Shown here piece after piece: positions 13,169-14,993 of a DNA stretch of 14,993 bases; the stretch's first letter is position 1; each line of letters starts with the position of its first letter. The notes under the pieces were generated by a model, which searched no databases, was not told the DNA's origin, and worked only from the letters and a program-made list of their open reading frames with translations. This DNA comes from HGM13006 sp963649625 (GTDB taxonomy: Bacteria > Bacillota > Clostridia > Oscillospirales > Oscillospiraceae): the NCBI GenBank assembly GCA_963649625.1, contig CAVJIP010000139.1, positions 1 through 14,993 on the forward strand. Reading direction: 5' to 3'. The position numbers were made by a program, and so were the translations under genes.

Positions 13169-13978
13169 ATGACAGAAATACTCCTGGCTGCCCTTGTGGT
13201 CTGTGTGGTGGGGCTCATTGGCGGACTGCTTTTAACGGCGGCTTCCCGAATCTTCGCCGTAACGGAAAACCAAAAGGCCAAGGAGGTGGAGCTGGCTCTG
13301 CCTGGGGCCAACTGCGGTGCCTGCGGCTTTGCGGGATGCAGCGACTATGCCAAGGCCGTGGCCAACGGTGCCCCGGTGAACCAGTGCATGGCCGGCGGTG
13401 TGACAGTGGCGGAAAAGCTGGCGGCCATTATGGGGGTAGAGGCCGGAGAGGCCACCGCCTATAAGGCCATGATCGCCTGCCGGGGCGATGAGAGCTGCAC
13501 CAAAAAACGCTTTGACTATCAGGGCATTCCCACCTGTCAGGCCTGCAACGTCCTGTACAACGGCCATTCCTCCTGCCCCTATGGTTGCCTTGGCTTTGGA
13601 GACTGTGCCAAGGCCTGTAAGTTCGGAGCCATTGAGGTGAAAGACGGCCTGGCCAAGGTCAACCCGGAAAAATGCACCGGCTGCGGGGCCTGTAAGGCGG
13701 CCTGTCCCAAGCGAATCATTTTCCTCTATGCCTATCAGGAGCGGCCCAAGCCCATTGTGATGTGCTCCAATCACAAAAAGGGGGCGGACACCCGCCGGGA
13801 GTGTACCGCAGGCTGCATTGGCTGTGGGAAATGCGTCAGAGACTGCCCGGTGGGGGCCATGACCGTCCGGGGCAATGTGGCCCGGGTGGACTATACCAAG
13901 TGTATCGGCTGTGGGAAATGCGCTGCCTCCTGCCCGGTGGGAGCGATTCAGATTCCCAAGAAATATGAAGCAATTTAA
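13169..13978 (+). CDS. rnfB: RnfB, ferredoxin-type iron-sulfur entry subunit
   Basis: 269 aa. One N-terminal membrane helix (about 4-25) anchors a cytoplasmic chain of iron-sulfur clusters. The RnfB-specific motif CGACGFAGC with a fourth Cys (Cys49, 52, 57, 73) comes first. Then come a CPYGCLGFGDCAKAC motif (136-150) and three ferredoxin motifs: CTGCGACKAAC (169-179), CIGCGKCVRDC (216-226, where Cys216 follows AG) and CIGCGKCAASC (245-255). It accepts electrons from reduced ferredoxin and passes them into the membrane part. The ATG is 12 nt after the rnfA stop, with GAGGGGG upstream. It is the last rnf gene. Confidence 0.97.
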   Translation: MTEILLAALVVCVVGLIGGLLLTAASRIFAVTENQKAKEVELALPGANCGACGFAGCSDYAKAVANGAPVNQCMAGGVTVAEKLAAIMGVEAGEATAYKAMIACRGDESCTKKRFDYQGIPTCQACNVLYNGHSSCPYGCLGFGDCAKACKFGAIEVKDGLAKVNPEKCTGCGACKAACPKRIIFLYAYQERPKPIVMCSNHKKGADTRRECTAGCIGCGKCVRDCPVGAMTVRGNVARVDYTKCIGCGKCAASCPVGAIQIPKKYEAI

Positions 13979-13994
13979 GAAAGGAAGATTTATA

Positions 13995-14756
13995 ATGAAG
14001 CAGCTTAACGAAAAGGTAGCCATTATCACTGGCAGCGGCCAGGGCATTGGCAAGGGAGTAGCCCTTTGTATGGCAAAGCGGGGCGTGCGAGTGGCCTGTA
14101 TTGGCCGCCGGCTGGGGCCGGTGGAGGAGACTGCCAAGGAGATCGAGGCCTTGGGCAGCAAGGCCATTGCCATTTCCTGTGACACCTCTAATCGGGAGGG
14201 CGTAATGGCGGCGGTGAAAAAGACCGTGGAGACCTTCGGCTCCGTGGATATTCTCATCAATAACGCTCAGAGCCTGCCCCCCTCGGCTCCGGTGGAGGAC
14301 ACCCTCTATGACAGTATGTTCCTGGCCTGGTCCACAGGCACCATTGGCAGCCTGAACTTTATGCAGGCCTGTTTCCCCTATATGAAGGAGCAGGGAGAGG
14401 GTCGTATTATCAACTTTGCTTCGGCTACGGGTATGTTCGGCTATGCGGGTCAGCTGGCCTATGCCTGCAACAAGGAGTCCATCCGGGGCCTTACAAAGAT
14501 TGCGGCCAAGGAGTGGGCCAAGTACGGTATTACCGTCAACGTGTGTCTCCCGGGGGCGGAATCCCCGGCGGCAAAGGCCTGGAAGGAGAAGTTCCCGGAG
14601 CTTTATGAAAAGCAGATGGAGCAGCTCCCCATGCATCGGCTGGGCGACCCGGAGACGGACATCGGTGCGGCCCTGACCTTTCTGGCCGGGCCGGACAGCA
14701 AGTTCTATTCCGGTCAGAGCTTCATTCTGGACGGAGCCAACAGCATCATGCCCTGA
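13995..14756 (+). CDS. Short-chain dehydrogenase/reductase, NNAQ subtype
   Basis: 253 aa, the classical SDR length. The Rossmann motif is TGSGQGIG (12-19). The usual NNAG is NNAQ (89-92). Catalytic Ser143 and the Tyr156-x3-Lys160 pair (YACNK) have the normal 13-residue spacing. The position of the classical active-site Asn appears to be Gly115, inside WSTGTIGS. The C-terminal FLAGPDSKFYSGQSFILDGA is typical. I chose ATG 13995 because AAGGAAG (13981-13987) is 7 nt upstream; the frame extends further back but into rnfB. It starts 16 nt after the rnfB stop and is likely cotranscribed with rnf. The substrate is unknown. NNAQ-type SDRs are familiar to me from actinobacterial steroid and alicyclic catabolism, but that does not fix the function. 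Confidence 0.92.
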   Translation: MKQLNEKVAIITGSGQGIGKGVALCMAKRGVRVACIGRRLGPVEETAKEIEALGSKAIAISCDTSNREGVMAAVKKTVETFGSVDILINNAQSLPPSAPVEDTLYDSMFLAWSTGTIGSLNFMQACFPYMKEQGEGRIINFASATGMFGYAGQLAYACNKESIRGLTKIAAKEWAKYGITVNVCLPGAESPAAKAWKEKFPELYEKQMEQLPMHRLGDPETDIGAALTFLAGPDSKFYSGQSFILDGANSIMP

Positions 14757-14781
14757 GAGAATTTTGTCATCACAAGGCGCA

Positions 14782-14819
14782 AAAGAGGAGGGGGTACCGG
14801 GCGGTACCTCCTCCCCTTT
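14782..14819. terminator. Bidirectional hairpin terminator
   Basis: aaagaggagggggtacc (14782-14798) pairs with ggtacctcctccccttt (14803-14819) around a GGGC loop, with one A-C mismatch and one wobble. T residues end the 3' arm on + and follow as CTTTT on -. It separates the SDR stop from the stop of the convergent - strand gene. Confidence 0.7.
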
Positions 14820-14850
14820 AGGGTATTCAGGTCAGTGCGGCTATTTTCGA

Positions 14851-14993
14851 TCAGATACGCATGGCCAGGGCGTAGGCGTCCCGGATGGCGTTGCGCATAT
14901 TCCCGTTCTGACGGCAGTCGCCGATCATGTAAAACTCCGGCGCAGCATCCCGGAAGGCCACGGCAGCGGCACTGTTGGGCTCCATGCCGCCGC
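14851..14993 (-). CDS. C-terminal end of an FAD-dependent NADH:flavin oxidoreductase / enoate reductase (partial)
   Basis: Only the last 46 codons lie in the window; the rest continues beyond the right edge. The translated end contains EFYMIGDCRQNGNM followed by RNAIRDAYALAMRI and TGA. The pattern GDC-x-x-x-G-N-x-x-x-A-I-x-x-A-Y is the FAD-domain tail of Old Yellow Enzyme-type multi-domain reductases (2,4-dienoyl-CoA reductase, 2-enoate reductase, BaiCD/BaiH group). These reduce activated C=C bonds with NAD(P)H using FMN, FAD and an iron-sulfur cluster. It converges on the SDR. The exact substrate class cannot be judged from this fragment. Confidence 0.72.
   Translation of the reverse strand, partial: GGMEPNSAAAVAFRDAAPEFYMIGDCRQNGNMRNAIRDAYALAMRI

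Noticed and set aside
13875..13994. Upstream start for the SDR inside rnfB
   Set aside because: The frame is open by chance through rnfB; ATG 13995 has a good ribosome binding site and gives the normal SDR N-terminus.
1..14993. CRISPR arrays, tRNA genes, insertion sequences or phage attachment sites
   Set aside because: No regularly spaced repeats, cloverleaf sequences, transposase or integrase frames were seen on either strand.

Overview
The window looks like chromosome from a GC-rich, strictly anaerobic Gram-positive of the Clostridia. The Oscillospiraceae (Flavonifractor/Lawsonibacter/Intestinimonas-like) is my inference. The grounds are about 60% GC, lipoproteins with Firmicutes-type lipoboxes, strong AGGAGG-like ribosome binding sites, the clostridial/acetogen gene order rnfCDGEAB, and a terminator-type cobalamin riboswitch. 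No tRNA, rRNA, CRISPR array, insertion sequence or phage gene was seen.

Region 1 (1-5930, + strand) is one cobalamin-controlled unit. An extended -10 promoter drives a cobalamin riboswitch (201-393) followed by an intrinsic terminator (461-511). Five genes follow: an exported lipoprotein form of the CbiK cobalt chelatase (interrupted by a 10-N assembly gap), a lipoprotein with two related beta-rich domains of unidentified family, and a complete BtuF/FepB-type ABC importer (lipoprotein binding protein, FecCD permease, ATPase with an extra C-terminal domain). A hairpin terminator at 5898-5929 closes the unit. Chelatase, unknown lipoprotein and binding protein should all sit on the outer face of the membrane, which suggests a system that handles a metal-tetrapyrrole (corrinoid, cobalt-sirohydrochlorin or haem-like) outside the cell and imports it when B12 is scarce. 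This is the most unusual part of the window.

Region 2 (5949-8654, - strand) is a two-gene operon: a non-acylating NAD(P)-dependent aldehyde dehydrogenase followed by an iron-type alcohol dehydrogenase. Together they interconvert alcohol, aldehyde and carboxylate.

Region 3 (8655-9113) is a 459-bp divergent intergenic region. It holds a candidate promoter for region 2 with a perfect TATAAT but no properly spaced -35, two similar dyad sites 19 bp apart upstream of it, two adjacent hairpins at the predicted transcript start, and a weak promoter candidate for rnf.

Region 4 (9114-14756, + strand) is a complete rnfCDGEAB operon (ion-pumping ferredoxin:NAD+ oxidoreductase) with overlapping genes, followed 16 nt later by a short-chain dehydrogenase of the NNAQ type. 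A bidirectional terminator-like hairpin (14782-14819) separates it from the last gene, the 3' end of a - strand flavin/FAD oxidoreductase (14851 to the window edge). Regions 2 to 4 together suggest redox chemistry on alcohols, aldehydes and unsaturated substrates, balanced through NADH and ferredoxin by Rnf.
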